Part shown: in pieces, positions 52,834-63,837 of the stretch
Layout of the letters: every line of letters starts with the position of its first letter
Numbering within the stretch: position 1 is the first letter of the stretch
NCBI GenBank assembly: GCA_033964015.1
Contig: CM066916.1
Coordinates: 15,912,501-15,976,500 of the forward strand
Origin: Scolanthus callimorphus
Lineage: Eukaryota; Cnidaria; Anthozoa; Actiniaria; Edwardsiidae
Direction: 5' to 3'
Length of the DNA: 64,000 nucleotides
The notes under the pieces: model-generated
What the model was told of the DNA's origin: nothing
The model's database searches: none
The model's input: only the letters and a program-made list of their open reading frames with translations
Program-made: the position numbers and the translations under genes

Positions 52834-55450
52834 CTGTTATGCGAAGGCCTTCCAAAGTCTCACGGCTGAGGCACATTAGGTTCCTTTGCTCTTTGGGTAG
52901 ATGACTGAAATCTCTTGCAATGGATGCTTCCCAGGTATTCAAGTAGACCAGGAATGTGTCTGTCAGCCACTGCAAAAAACACATTTTTCTATCAATTTCA
53001 GAATGGGCCTCTAAGAGTATTATTAGTGCACCATATTTGCTGGAATAATCTACTTAAAACTTTTCAAAACAAAGCTGAAATTGACCGTAGTCATTGCAGA
53101 ATAGCTTCAATTTCGATTGCAGTGCCCAAAAATGGAATATGGAGGTTTTTCAGGGGGGGGGGGGTGCTTATCAATAGCATATTAGGTACTTTACCTTGAA
53201 TCGAGTGTCTTCTGGGTCTTTGTAAGGTAATTTGAAGGCTTTCCTAGACCGGACTCCTTCAACAGTATTTTTGACATTCATGCAGAAGAAAAAAGTGTGT
53301 GCTTTTCTATAGCTACACTTTGTTCACTGCAAGAGAATATCCACTGTTTTGATCACCACTAACCTGGGCTGCAAGGTTCACTCTCATGCGGAGAAAACTG
53401 TTAAGATGCACATGGTCATAGGTTAGCTTTGGTACTAGTCGCAGTCCAGGGGCATTTCGGTTGATGCCAACATCTCTCTCATACAATGTGACAAGGTGCT
53501 GCCAGCTGATATCCATGCCTTCATTCTGCATAATTAAAAAAAACACAAACAGCCAATTTTTGTTAGCCCTCTTTTATAATACCATATGATGCAAGCATAC
53601 TCAAAGCTTCAGTTGCATAATTTTTTAATATACATATTATTGTTACAGATTATATTACACACCTTCATTTTGCGTTTGCTTTGACCATTATGGGATTTCT
53701 CCCAGCAATTGCGTGTAGTCTTAACCAAGTGTGGGGGGTCGCAGATGAAATAGATGTCCCTTGGTTCCTCCGCGAACACATTCTTCGTTTTGTAGACAGG
53801 TGTCCCATCTGGAAGGTCAGGGGCTCTATGAAGGCGGAAGAACTTCCTATTGGGAGATGCTCCATCTGCAGTTATACTTCTGACTTTAAGTCCTAAAGAC
53901 TCTAGCACCATGACTCCTTCCCAAACACAAGGAAATAGCTGGGCACTGGTGAAGCCCACAGAACTGTAATGGGCAAATGGGAACTTTAGCTTGGTGAAAA
54001 GACCCCTCACCATCAACACAAGTACATGTGAAGCTAGCTGTGGCTCTTTGTGGACACCATCACTGCTGCACTGCTGCTGAAATGTTTCCATATCATTGTT
54101 AAAGTCCCCCATATTCACAAACCCAACAAGTTCACCACTTGACTTGGAATACACAAGATCGCTCTTAATCTTCATCTCGTCAAGAACGATTCCAACATTC
54201 ATTTGCCAGTCTTCTAGGTCTCCAAGCTCATCAAGAAGTTTTTCAAGGATGCTACAACTCATGCCTGTCTCTGCATCTGTCCAGTGACTGAAGTCATACA
54301 ATGTCCTCTCACTGGGCAGTTCCATCATGCCACTGGATCTTAGAAATGAATATGCTGAAGAGGATATTTGCCTCAATGAAAGGCACCACTTAATCATTAA
54401 TGGATGCCAGCGCATTCCTCTAGCATCCAACACTGAAGCCATTTTCTTTTGTTGTTCCCAGAACAAATGTTTAAATGTTCCTGGCTCAAATTCGGTTGGT
54501 CTACAGTCTGTCACAGTTCTTTTCAGCTCTTTGTGCAGGTCAGCATCAACCTTCACTCCATCTTGTTCTATGAATTCTTTCATCTTTTTTTCCATTTTAT
54601 CTAGCTTTGCTTTTGCTTTTCTTTTTTCTTCCTGTGCATTTTGTAATCTCTTTCTCATTTCATCGGGACTGAGGTGTTTATAGGGTGTCCTGGAATCATG
54701 CGCAAGTCTTGCTGTTTTTTGCCCTTGTCCAACTCTCTTTTCTCTTGATTCTGTTGCCCGCAACACATTTCGTGCTTTTTTACACTCTTCGCATCTGTTT
54801 TGCTCAGCTGTCACCAGTAAATGGCAGTTCTTAGTGCGGATAGTTTGTGTGTATGCTGCTCCAGTTCTTCTGTCCTTTACCACATACCCTTGTTCTTCAT
54901 AGTAATTTGTTTCCTTAACAACAAATCGAGGACCATAGCGCCTTCCCATATCTTGAAATCTATCAGGATTTCCTGCACACACATTTGAAATTCCCACAAT
55001 TGTCAGTAATACTTTAAGTGAAGAGGGATCTAAGTGTCCTTGAATGGCACTTATGACACCATTGTCCTTTCTCAGAGTTTGTCCATGAATTGATACTGTC
55101 CACGACAAGTCACTGTGAATCTCTACTGACCTAGAGACAGTTGCTGTCCCACATGGGGTCTCTAGTCTGGAGAAAAGAAGCATATCCTCTTTGAGGGTTG
55201 ACACCCAGCCCTCAAGATGTACATACTGATTGGCTGAATCCTTCAACGAAATAAGATCACACGATGGTTGTTGCCTTGCATTGTTATCAATGGAGCTTAG
55301 ACAGTTTGTTCCAACAGCTACGGTTTGTAGTGGTATTCTTGGAGGTTGTGGAGTACTACATGTATCTTCGAGAACAGCTGCTGCAAGAAGAAGCTCTTCA
55401 ATCTTGCTGCGCATGGGCTGGGCATTTTCATTTTCACCAACATTTTCAAC

Positions 55451-55573
55451 CTGTGGGTCAAAATATGAACCAAACATGAAAATATAAACAGGACCCTCTT
55501 CTAGCTACTGCTGTATGTAATCACATGTGATGAAATCTTTCTATTACAATTTTTTAAAAGAATAAAACAGTAC
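55451..55573 (-). other. Transposase intron 1
   Basis: Donor CAG|GTACTG after exon 1 and acceptor GACCCACAG before exon 2 (GTTGAAAATG), both phase 0. Confidence 0.55.
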
Positions 55574-55760
55574 CTGGCACCGTCCCTGCTGGCACTTGTC
55601 TCCTTTCTTGACAATACTTCTCCTTGCCTCCTTGACAAGTTCTTTTCCTGACCGGGGAAACTGTTTTTTTCTTCTCCTCCCAATCCCTTGATTTCTTGGC
55701 ATCTGTAGCAGAACAAGGTACAGACAACATTGCCTTTAGTGAGTGTTTTTTCAAGACGCT

Positions 55761-56822
55761 AATGCATGTGAATTTTCCCAGCTGGCGTCCGGTTTGTTGT
55801 CGAGAAGCCGGCTCATGCCAAGCATCAAATTCTGCTTATTTCTCGCTTCATCTCGACATTTTCGCCAAAATAACTCTGCTATGCCACGCTTTTATAACTA
55901 AAGAATCCAAATATACAAATCGGGGCTTGCTAGAGGTGTTTTTCAAGACAAAATGTGTTCCGTAAGTGACCTAATGCTTGCATTGTGAATTTTCCCTTCG
56001 ATCGGTTTGTTGTCAAGCGGCCGGCTCAAGCCAAACATCCAATTCTCCTTATTTCTCCCTTCATCTCGACATTTTCGCCAAAATAACTCTGCTATACCAC
56101 GCTTTTATAACTAAAGAATACAAATATACAAATCGGGGCTTCCTAGAGGTGTTTTTCAAGACAAAATGTGTTCCGTAAGTGACCAAATGCTTGCATTGTG
56201 AATTTTCCCTTCGATCGGTTTGTTGTTAAGCGGCCGGCTCAAGCCAAACATCCAATTCTCCTTATTTCTCGCTTCATCTCGACATTTTCGCCAAAATAAC
56301 TCTGCTATGCCACGCTTTTATAACTAAAGAATACAAATATACAAATCGGGGCTTCCTAGAGGTGTTTTTCAAGACAAAATGTGTTCCGTAAGTGACCAAA
56401 TGCTTGCATTGTGAATTTTCCCTTCGATCGGTTTGTTGTTAAGCGGCCGGCTCAAGCCAAACATCCAATTCTCCTTATTTCTCGCTTCATCTCGACATTT
56501 TCGCCAAAATAACTCTGCTATGCCACGCTTTTATAACTAAAGAATACAAATATACAAATCGGGGCTTCCTAGAGGTGTTTTTCAAGACAAAACGTGTTCC
56601 GTAAGTGACCAAATGCTTGCATTGTGAATTTTCCCTTCGATCGGTTTGTTGTCAAGCGGCCCGCTCAAGCCAAACATCCAATTCTCCTTATTACTCGCTT
56701 CATCTCGACATTTTCGCCAAAATAACTCTGCTATGCCACGCTTTTATAACTAAAGAATCCAAATATACAAATCGGGGCTTTCAAGAGGTGATTTTTAAGA
56801 CAAAACGTGTTCCGTAGCGATA
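55761..56822. repeat. Five tandem ~213-bp repeats upstream of the transposase
   Basis: Units at about 55761, 55975, 56187, 56400 and 56613, each with GTGAATTTTCCC, CGGTTTGTTGT, CTCGACATTTTCGCC, CCACGCTTTTATAACTAAAG and GTGTTTTTCAAGAC. The first unit is the most diverged. They lie between the transposase start and the right inverted repeat, where P-type transposase binding sites or the promoter would be expected. Confidence 0.9.
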
Positions 56823-57142
56823 TAATGATCCTGTGTTGTAGAGATATTTGCTTTTAGTCGCGATGAACTCGATGTTACGCTGGATTTTCTTCGCCAAAAC
56901 AGGAAAACTGATCTTGCTTCTCAGTGCATTTAATACAAATGATATATATCATAAACTCACCTTGATTGATCTTGTGAAAATGAGGCTTTTTACTTGAAAA
57001 AAATGAAAAATCGCGCGTCTTGTCCTCTCAGCTGTTCTAGTCAGTCAAAGTTGTGAATGCTCACTGAGAGCCCGGTCTCATGGGAACGGCGCGAAACAAG
57101 GATTTTGAACAGCTTTAGCCAATCAGAGTGCGTCATTCGCCT
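56823..57142. other. Subterminal region of the P-like transposon
   Basis: No frame of note. Probably the upstream control region of the transposase. Contains AAAATCGCGCG and TCGCCAAAACAGG. Confidence 0.35.
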
Positions 57143-57185
57143 TTAATATATTCAGTTGCCAGTCCATCTCTTCACACGTCCCTGG
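57143..57185 (-). repeat. Right terminal inverted repeat of the P-like transposon
   Basis: Exact reverse complement of 44400-44442, ending CACACGTCCCTGG. Confidence 0.85.
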
Positions 57186-57191
57186 TTTATA
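57186..57191. repeat. Target-site duplication TTTATA (right)
   Basis: Matches 44394-44399. Confidence 0.75.
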
Positions 57192-57385
57192 CCTACCCTT
57201 GAATTTTTAGGTTTAAGCGTATACACCTGAAATTCTATAACTACCCGCCCTGGAATTCTGAACTTCAATTTGGCCACCCACCCTGGAATTCCAGAGGTCC
57301 TCTTGAGGGGAGGGAGGGAGTTTTTTTACTTGCGATTGCCCATTTTGACAACCCTATCTGGAATTCCAGAGGCCCTCCACAGGGA
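57192..57385. repeat. CCACCCTGGAATTCC dispersed repeat, right flank
   Basis: Contains CCCGCCCTGGAATTC, CCACCCACCCTGGAATTCCA, GAGGTCCTCTTGAGGGG and a second TCTGGAATTCCAGAGGCCCTC. Same family as 44260-44393 and 52650-52800. Confidence 0.7.
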
Positions 57386-57780
57386 AGTTTGGATTTTTTT
57401 TGTTTGGTTAATATGCTTTAGTGGCACATTGGACAAAAAAGTCATTGTGTACCTTCCCAACCAGAATTTAGTACAAAGCAACAAAATACTTTGTATCTCA
57501 ATAGGATGAGAAAGCCCCAATCTTTTCAAAATGTTGTTGTTCAAAATTGATCATGCAATCAGTATTTCCTGTTCTCTTAGTCTGATGTTTTACAAGTAGT
57601 TTTGTTTAGACTTTTATTCACTTTTAGATTTAATACACCACATGCTTTTTTAACCATCTCCATCTTGACTTCGCTCAATTTGCTCATCCTGAAATTGCAC
57701 AGGGCTACTTTTATAGCAGCTATATTTGGAATCTGTCAAACAGAAATACAGAGTATTCAATTGTCCGCTGCACTATAACA
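57386..57780. other. No gene seen
   Basis: AT-rich sequence before the BEL/Pao LTR. Confidence 0.4.
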
Positions 57781-58222
57781 CTACTGTACCTACAGTAACC
57801 TATAACTATATATAACTGGAATTACATGGCTGCAAAAGTAGAATTCAATGAAAACACAGGACAGCCCCGGAAATTATATTTCAATACGACAAATTTACAA
57901 TTTATCAAGCGAGAAAGTGAGAACAATTACTTCTAAAGTTTTAAACTCTGTCAAACACTGTATGAAATGTCTCTTCTTCAAGGAAGACGCTTCGCTAGCA
58001 AGATTTTTAAGTTGCATTTTCCTGAAATTGAAACTGTTAAAATCGTAAATTCGTTGATGTGTACTCTCTCGTGGTTTATTGAAAATCGTGATGTATTTAC
58101 AGGATTCCTGATTCTTATAGTACAAGTTTAATCAAAAAAGGATCATATTTCGATAACAAAACAACAAGCTATGATAGGATACGCGTGAGTTCGGGTTTCT
58201 TACAACGTGACCTAAGAATCTT
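57781..58222 (-). repeat. BEL/Pao 3' LTR (left limit uncertain)
   Basis: On the minus strand it starts TGTTATATAAGATTC right after a polypurine tract (CTAGGGGGAG). A TAAATA/AATAAACC region follows inside. I cannot fix the other end, and no second copy is in the window. Confidence 0.5.
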
Positions 58223-60300
58223 ATATAACACTCCCCCTAGTTGAAACCTTCAGCGTTTCAACTACGCGATTTGTCCATTTACGATTGCGAATATACTAAA
58301 AATGTACAATTGTCAAACCCGAAGGCGTCTCAAAATGTCCGCGTTAAGCGCAGCATTGCGCCGGGGCCTTTCGTCTTGTGGTGGATTATTTACAATGTTC
58401 TGTTGATCTTCTCGTTGTTTCTCCCGTTGGATCTCAAGAGGCACTAAGTGTTGTACTACTCTCCTTACTAGAAGATCTAAAAGTTTTGGCGTTGTCGGAA
58501 ATTATTGTCGCGGGCAATCCTCTTCTTGCCGCGAATCGACGGAATGCAAGTAGAAAGTCCTCTACTCCCAGACTCTTTGTCAGTTCCAAATGAACGGCTC
58601 TTGTTGAGGCGCATGTAAATAACAGTACGTAAACCTTGTTAGAATCGTTCTTAGCACTACTGGTGTCTTTGACGGAATCAGTTTTTATGTAAAGCGGCCC
58701 TGCAAAATCCAACCCAATGTGTGTAAACGGCGCATCATCCGAAGTTCTAAAATCTGGTAAATCTGGTGAGGGAACTCCACCGTACGGTTTCCCTTCAATG
58801 CGTTCACAAACTACGCAACCTTTTAACAGTTTCTTGACAGATTGTCTCCCTCGTAGTATCCAAAATCTCTCTCTGGCAGTAGTAATAGTCACATTAATTC
58901 CGCTATGTTTGACTCGGTGATGTATATCCCTTATGATTAGTTGAACAAGACTGTGACTTGACGGTAAAAGTATGGGGTTCTTGGTTTCTATGTTCAATGA
59001 CAAATTGTTTATCCGCCCTTTACATCTGATAATTCCATTGTCATCTAAAAATTCCATTGTCATCTAAAAATAGTCCGAATTGCGTGACTCGCAAGGTTGC
59101 TTTGGTTTCTAATCCCTTTAAAAGGTTTATCTCCTCTTGGAAAGCAGAAAGTTGTGTAGCCCGTAACCACAAAATTTCCGAATGTTCTAGTTCTTTGGCA
59201 GTCAACTCGAGATTAAGTATACCATCTGATGTAGAATTAACATCCTTTCGTTTGGTTTGGAGTTTTGCTTTTAGTCTATTTACAAATCTAATTACATAAG
59301 ACGTGACTCGCAATAATTTGTTCAAAGAACTGAAATTGTCAATGTCAATCAACTGGTCAATTCCGTTGTTGTTAATTTCCGCATCATTATTGATCAAAGA
59401 GTGTACAACGTTAGTCCAATTCTTTACCGATTCTGACATAGCGTCTTTGTTTTCATGATCGAAATTTTGTTGATCTGGCCAACCCTCGTCTGTCAAATAC
59501 AAAAAGTCAGGCCCAGACCACCATGTCTTACTCTCGCGTAATGCCTTAGAGTTCAACCCTCTTGACGGCAAGTCCGTTGGGTTGAGTTCTCACGGACAAT
59601 GTCGCCAGAGATTCTCTGGTAAAAGTTGACGAATTTCATCCACGCGAGTGCTAACGTATTGTTTCCAAGGGCGATGATTCTTGATCCAACACAGAGTAGT
59701 CATTGAATCTGTCCACAATCTTTCTAAGTCAATTTTCAAAATAGATTGCAGTTTATTTGCTAGTCGTGCAAGCGTTAACGCGCCTAAGAGTTCTAATCGC
59801 GGTATCGACTGTTTCTTTATCGGCGCGACCTTAGTTTTCGATGCAACTAATTGTATACCGTCTGAATAAACATTCCGTACGTAGATGACTGCTGCGTTAG
59901 CGCTTTGTGAAGCATCACAAAATCCATGCAGTGTAGATTTGATTACACTGCCAGAAAAATAGCATCTCGGTACTCGATTGTCGTTTAAAAGTCTCAGTTC
60001 GCTTAGGAAAGATTTCCACCTTTCCAGTAATTCGCCATGAAGCTCGTCGTCCCAATTGACGTGATCTGTACAAAGTTCTTGGAAGAATATCTTGAGTCGC
60101 ACTGTAAAGGGTGTCAAAAGACCCAAGGGGTCAAACAACTTAGCTGTCACTCGTAATATTGATCTCTTCGTGAACGGAAGGGTTGCCGCGTATGCACATA
60201 CGTCGCTAAAATCGTAACAAAGTTCATCCGGTACACCTTGATCTCCGGCTGGGCAGCTTTAGGATCGTCGAACCATAAAAAGGATAAATACTTCCTCTGG
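58223..60300 (-). mobile_element. BEL/Pao retrotransposon pol remnant
   Basis: From 60300 downward: RT fragment (KYLSFLWFDDPKAAQPEIK, VYRMNFV), a jump to LPFTKRSILRVTAKLFDPLG (60180), then RNase H (LHGFCDASQSANAAVIYVRN, PRLELLGALTLARLANKL, DSMTTLCWI; frame 60150-59590). A connector follows (frame 59571-59041: KALRESKTWWSGPDFLYL, ELEHSEILWLRATQLSAFQ), then integrase (59063-58434: HHRVKHSGINVTITTARERF, CVVCERIEGKPYGGVPSPDL, FTHIGLDFAGPLYI, RRGLPATIISDNAKTF). The integrase lacks its C-terminal part in frame. The YxDD region of RT is deleted. Confidence 0.85.
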
Positions 60301-62014
60301 TCCTCCTTTATTCCTACGAACTTCTAAGTGAATGTTTATCATAGACGGACCATGAACAGAAAATGCAGGTGAACTAAATCTATGTTTTCGTTTCATATTC
60401 AATGCTCCGATCCATCGACAAAGTGTTAGTCGATCTTCTTCAGTTCTTTCTTTAAATTACTTTCTTTTCTTACTTATGATGTGCACTTTTCAGGGTCTGG
60501 TTTGAAGTGATACTAGTATTTTGTAGACGTCATGCTCATTAAAGTGTAATTTAGTTATTCATGTTGGATATTTCAGAACAACTGCCTCTAAATAATTATG
60601 GGAGGGAAACAGTCTAGATATAGCTTAGCTTCCAAGTATGTAAATGTTTTGTGTTTCCGGTTGACTAGAACTGCCATGACATTTACAAATGTGGCAAAGA
60701 GTTCTGGAAGAGACGGAAAGCCGAAGAAGGCTTAGTCGCTTTTTTGTAATCTCGTGCGTTTTCCGGTTAGTGGATAGCCCCCCCCCCCCCCATGTGATTA
60801 CATTTTGTGAATTTGAGTGTTCAGACGGTGAGCCCGGACTCAAAAATTCAAGCCTGGTTTGCCTGGGCAGCCCTGGCCGGAAGTTGCCTCGATCATGTAA
60901 TTGGAGCTTGTTTACCCTGTTAAAGGTGGGTGGTAGAACGTTGAACCCACCTAGCCCATACATATCGCGGGGAGAATATACGGGGATGCTCTCCCTATTC
61001 CCTAGTGTATGTAAAAATTTCATTCAAGTTCTATCTTTTAGGGGTGTCAGATATCATCTGATTCCTTTACCCTATGCTGTCTCCTTTGACCACACCCAAT
61101 GTACTATTATTAATATTACTAAAACTGCACTTTATTTTTAGTGCCAGTTACCCCAGTTAGAAGAAACAACATAAATCACTTAACTTCAGAAAAAGGTTGG
61201 CCTTTTAGGACGTTTTTACCGATTTCGTTTTACTAGCCAATAAATACGTTCAATAGTAGTAGCTTTGCAGACGCCTGTTATTTGCATGTACAACAGGCCC
61301 GTAGCCAGGGATGTTTGTGGGGGTTCTAATCTAGAAAAAGCGGACAACGCACCCCGGAACCCCCCCCCCCCCCCCCCCCCCGATTTCCTGTTGTTCTCTA
61401 TTGTTATTCTATAAAATAAGGGTAGGTTTTGGCAAGTTAGAATCAATATAAAAATCACTGCAAATTTATGATAATTTACAAAGAAAATACACTTCTACAT
61501 AGTATGTAGATTTATAAGTTTTTTGTAGATTTTTTGTAGGCATTTCGTAGCAGTAAGAACAAAACGATGCGGAAATATTGTACTTAAAATCTAAATATGT
61601 AGAAGTATGAACTTTTACTCTGTAATTTGTGCATTTTTCGCTAATGAACGTCGCGACGTAGAAGAAACAACATAAATCACTTAACTTCAGATTAGTTGAG
61701 CTAGGATCGAAGAACACGTTTTCGATGGTACATTGAATATGGAAACACAGAAAACTTCATCATTAAGTTAATCGATCTGCATTTTCTGTAGTTTTTCTGT
61801 CTATGATATTAAGCAGCTAGTTCTCCTAGGGGTTTTTCTTTATCTATTAAAGCACTCGGAATACGTATTGTTGTTCTTTCTGCGGACAGTAGACTTACAA
61901 ATCGCACCATAATTGATACAAATACACAGACGTTTATAGCATCCAATACTTGATATCGGTTGAGTGATTGCTTTTCACTGATATTTTCTAAGAAACCTTT
62001 TTCCTAAAAGAGAA
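60301..62014. other. No gene supported; poly-C tracts
   Basis: The left edge (to about 60470) may still be BEL/Pao RT. C-runs at 60778-60791 and 61361-61381. A 32-base direct repeat (AGAAGAAACAACATAAATCA..) at 61159-61190 and 61660-61691. Frames 60689-61141 and 61023-60625 include common-repeat phrases and are not convincing genes. Confidence 0.4.
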
Positions 62015-62359
62015 ATGGAATTTGGGAAGGCCAGACAATTCGCCTTGACTTTGGATAAACAAGCGTATGTTATTGTCAGCTCCTATAACTATAAGATATT
62101 CGGAATGATCAAAACATGCAATATTAGGAAAATATTTGAAGGATATCAATCAAAAACTTCATTTGGGCAGTTTTTCCTTATTTGTAGAGATAAAAAGAAA
62201 AACGATGAATTTATAAGCGTGACGCATATGGAAATCTTGTCACGCAACAACAACAAGATATTGACTCAACTTCAAATCACTTCCAAATCTCCACGGCGCG
62301 CTGTGCCGCAGATTTTTTTGCATAATTCTGAAGGAAATTACCTAATCTACAAATTTTAG
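62015..62359 (+). CDS. Unrecognised 114-residue open frame
   Basis: ATG at 62015 in an A-rich context; starts MEFGKARQFALTLDKQAYVI, then RKIFEGYQSKTSFGQFFLIC and MEILSRNNNKILTQLQITSK. The composition is protein-like and free of repeats, with a mixed beta/alpha pattern. No motif, signal peptide or membrane segment. It may be a single-exon gene or an exon. Confidence 0.3.
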   Translation: MEFGKARQFALTLDKQAYVIVSSYNYKIFGMIKTCNIRKIFEGYQSKTSFGQFFLICRDKKKNDEFISVTHMEILSRNNNKILTQLQITSKSPRRAVPQIFLHNSEGNYLIYKF

Positions 62360-62844
62360 GGTGCATCTTAGCTGCTGGAAGTGTCACTTTCGAAAACAGG
62401 ACGGGTTTTCAACCCCTACCTTTTCAAATGTCGTAAGGGACGCCTTCGAATGAGCTTGATTTTCTTACAAAAATCATTAAAATGTAATCAAGATTTCACC
62501 TTCAGAAGAAAGATTGTACAATAAATCACCAAGAAAATATAATTTGAGTTGTCGTTTTTGATGCGAAAGTAAAAAATTTCAGGCGCTAAAACTGCTCTCC
62601 GTGACTAGGAGATTTTGGCGTTTTGGAGGGCTTCTCACCCCATCTGGTCAAAATTCATAAAACTTCCCGAAAATAATTACTGAGATCCTTAAAACTGCAT
62701 TTTGGTAGTAGGCATAGATAGTACTTTCTGTGATATAAATATCAGGACAGGTTTGTTCCGAACCCGAAATCGAGTGGTCCGTTCTTACAGAGACAGCCTC
62801 TTAAATAGTTCCACAACACTTTGATTATATTTTATTGGGTGTAG
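62360..62844. other. No gene seen
   Basis: AT-rich. May be an intron of the following gene. Confidence 0.4.
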
Positions 62845-63837
62845 CATTTCTGAACCCAAATGTCTCAGGGGATATGGCCCAACTGTTGCTTGGTAACCAA
62901 GAGAAGTATGTGCCAGTCTTCAAACTTGGAGATGGCAGCACCAAGGTTCTCAGCCCTGTTCCTTACCATGGGGATCAACTATTTGAGGAAAGGGCAAGGA
63001 ATACCCAGTGGACCTACCAAGATGGGAACAATGAATACGAGAGAATCCAAGGCATTGACACAGAATTCGCGGATTGGCATGGGAAATATAACCTGTATAT
63101 GGTTGGAATAGGATTCTGTGACATTGTTAACATGCAATGTTTATTCTGTATTGCCTCAAACTTAAGATTATATGGTAGGCTCATGCTTTCTATATTTTGC
63201 ATACTTGAAGGTTGAGTTCAGCACCTTTGTGAATGATGCTTCGGCCCGGGAAGTTGGAACTTCACGTGCAAGCATGAATTGGACGATGAAGTCAAATACA
63301 GCTAAGGGTGTACAGAACCATTATAATGAGTACAAGGAGTTTCACCAGAGAGAGATTGAAGCACATGTTTGTGCATCCTTCATGGAATTTAATGGGATGA
63401 GCAACATGGAAGGTAAACAGTGTGATTAAGTGTCAGAAAATTGCATAGTCACTGACATGTTGTTTGATAGGCAACAAGCATGTTTATGGTTCAATTGCTT
63501 AGTATGTATTATAAGTGAGCAAACTACGACCTGTACTCTACATGATGACAGCCAATTTTATTTTGTTTTTATCAGTAACATTTTACAATGAATGATTATT
63601 TTATTTATTTAAAGACTCCCCACGTGATCCAATGCCTGGCAGCAATATTCTGAAAGAACAGAGGAGAAAATGGCTTCTGGACCACTGTGTTGACTTTGTC
63701 AGGGCTTATGCATTAGACCAAGAGGTTGCACCCCTCGTTGGGCAGGTAGAAGAGTTAGAGGTTGCTGGCAATTCAAGGTTCCCCTGCAGAGTGGCTGACT
63801 GTGGCAAGACATACACATATCACTCAACACGGGTTAG
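62845..63837 (+). CDS. DUF6589-like gene with C2H2 finger, partial
   Basis: Three exons with agreeing phases. 62845-63101 (after GGGTGTAG): MAQLLLGNQEKYVPVFKLGD, VPYHGDQLFEERARNTQW, IDTEFADWHGKYNLYM. 63211-63412 (after ACTTGAAG): VEFSTFVNDASAREVGTSRA, QNHYNEYKEFHQREIEAHVC, ending GAA G|GTAAAC. 63615-63837 (after ATTTAAAG): DSPRDPMPGSNILKEQRRKW, DHCVDFVRAYALDQEVAPLV, FPCRVADCGKTYTYHSTRVR, ending AG|GTACGT. The GDQL..ER.R, F.DWH and C-x4-C finger start recall DUF6589 proteins, which are abundant and uncharacterised in cnidarians; that match is from memory. The donor after exon 1 (ATG|GTTGGA) is weak. 5' and 3' ends lie outside what I can place. Confidence 0.55.

Larger units (their letters stand above)
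47081..55702 (-). pseudogene. P/THAP9-type transposase, six exons, exon 6 split by a retroelement
   Basis: Exon 1 55702-55574 (basic, MPRNQGIGRRRKK), exon 2 55450-53663 (596 codons), exon 3 53525-53364, exon 4 about 53316-53195, exon 5 52969-52834, exon 6 52410-52361 plus 47341-47081. Phases agree at every border I can check. Exon 2 has CEECKKARNVLRA, a coiled coil (MRKRLQNAQEEKRKAKAKLD), RWHPLMIKWCLSLRQISSSA, VLDEMKIKSDLVYS (first Asp), ITADGASPNRKFF (second Asp) and CDPPHLVKTTRNCW (GTP-binding insertion region). Exon 6 has LSEKFCQDPLEEYFAKQR, which carries the last Asp/Glu. About 880 residues, like THAP9, but I see no THAP finger. Exon 4 does not stay open to its likely acceptor. The retroelement interrupts exon 6 between Val (GTC) and Lys (AAG). 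Nuclear cut-and-paste transposase by family; inactive here. Confidence 0.8.
44400..57185. mobile_element. 12.8-kb P/THAP9-type DNA transposon with two genes and a nested retroelement
   Basis: Bounded by exact 43-bp inverted repeats (44400-44442 and 57143-57185; start CCAGGGACGTGTGAAGAGAT) and TTTATA on both sides. Inside: a C2H2 gene (+, 44574-46124), a convergent P/THAP9-type transposase (-, 55702-47081), two small MITEs between them, a 5.0-kb DIRS/Ngaro-type insertion (47342-52360), and five 213-bp repeats upstream of the transposase. Without the insertion the transposon would be about 7.8 kb. P elements usually make 8-bp duplications; only 6 bp match here. Confidence 0.8.

Noticed and set aside
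53609..55477. The 622-residue frame as a complete single-exon gene
   Set aside because: The last residues before its stop are intronic (AAG|GTGTGT), and transposase motifs continue in exons 3-6.
60625..61141. Overlapping frames of 130-150 residues on both strands
   Set aside because: They include poly-C and repeat phrases, lack domains and mirror each other. Not supported as genes.
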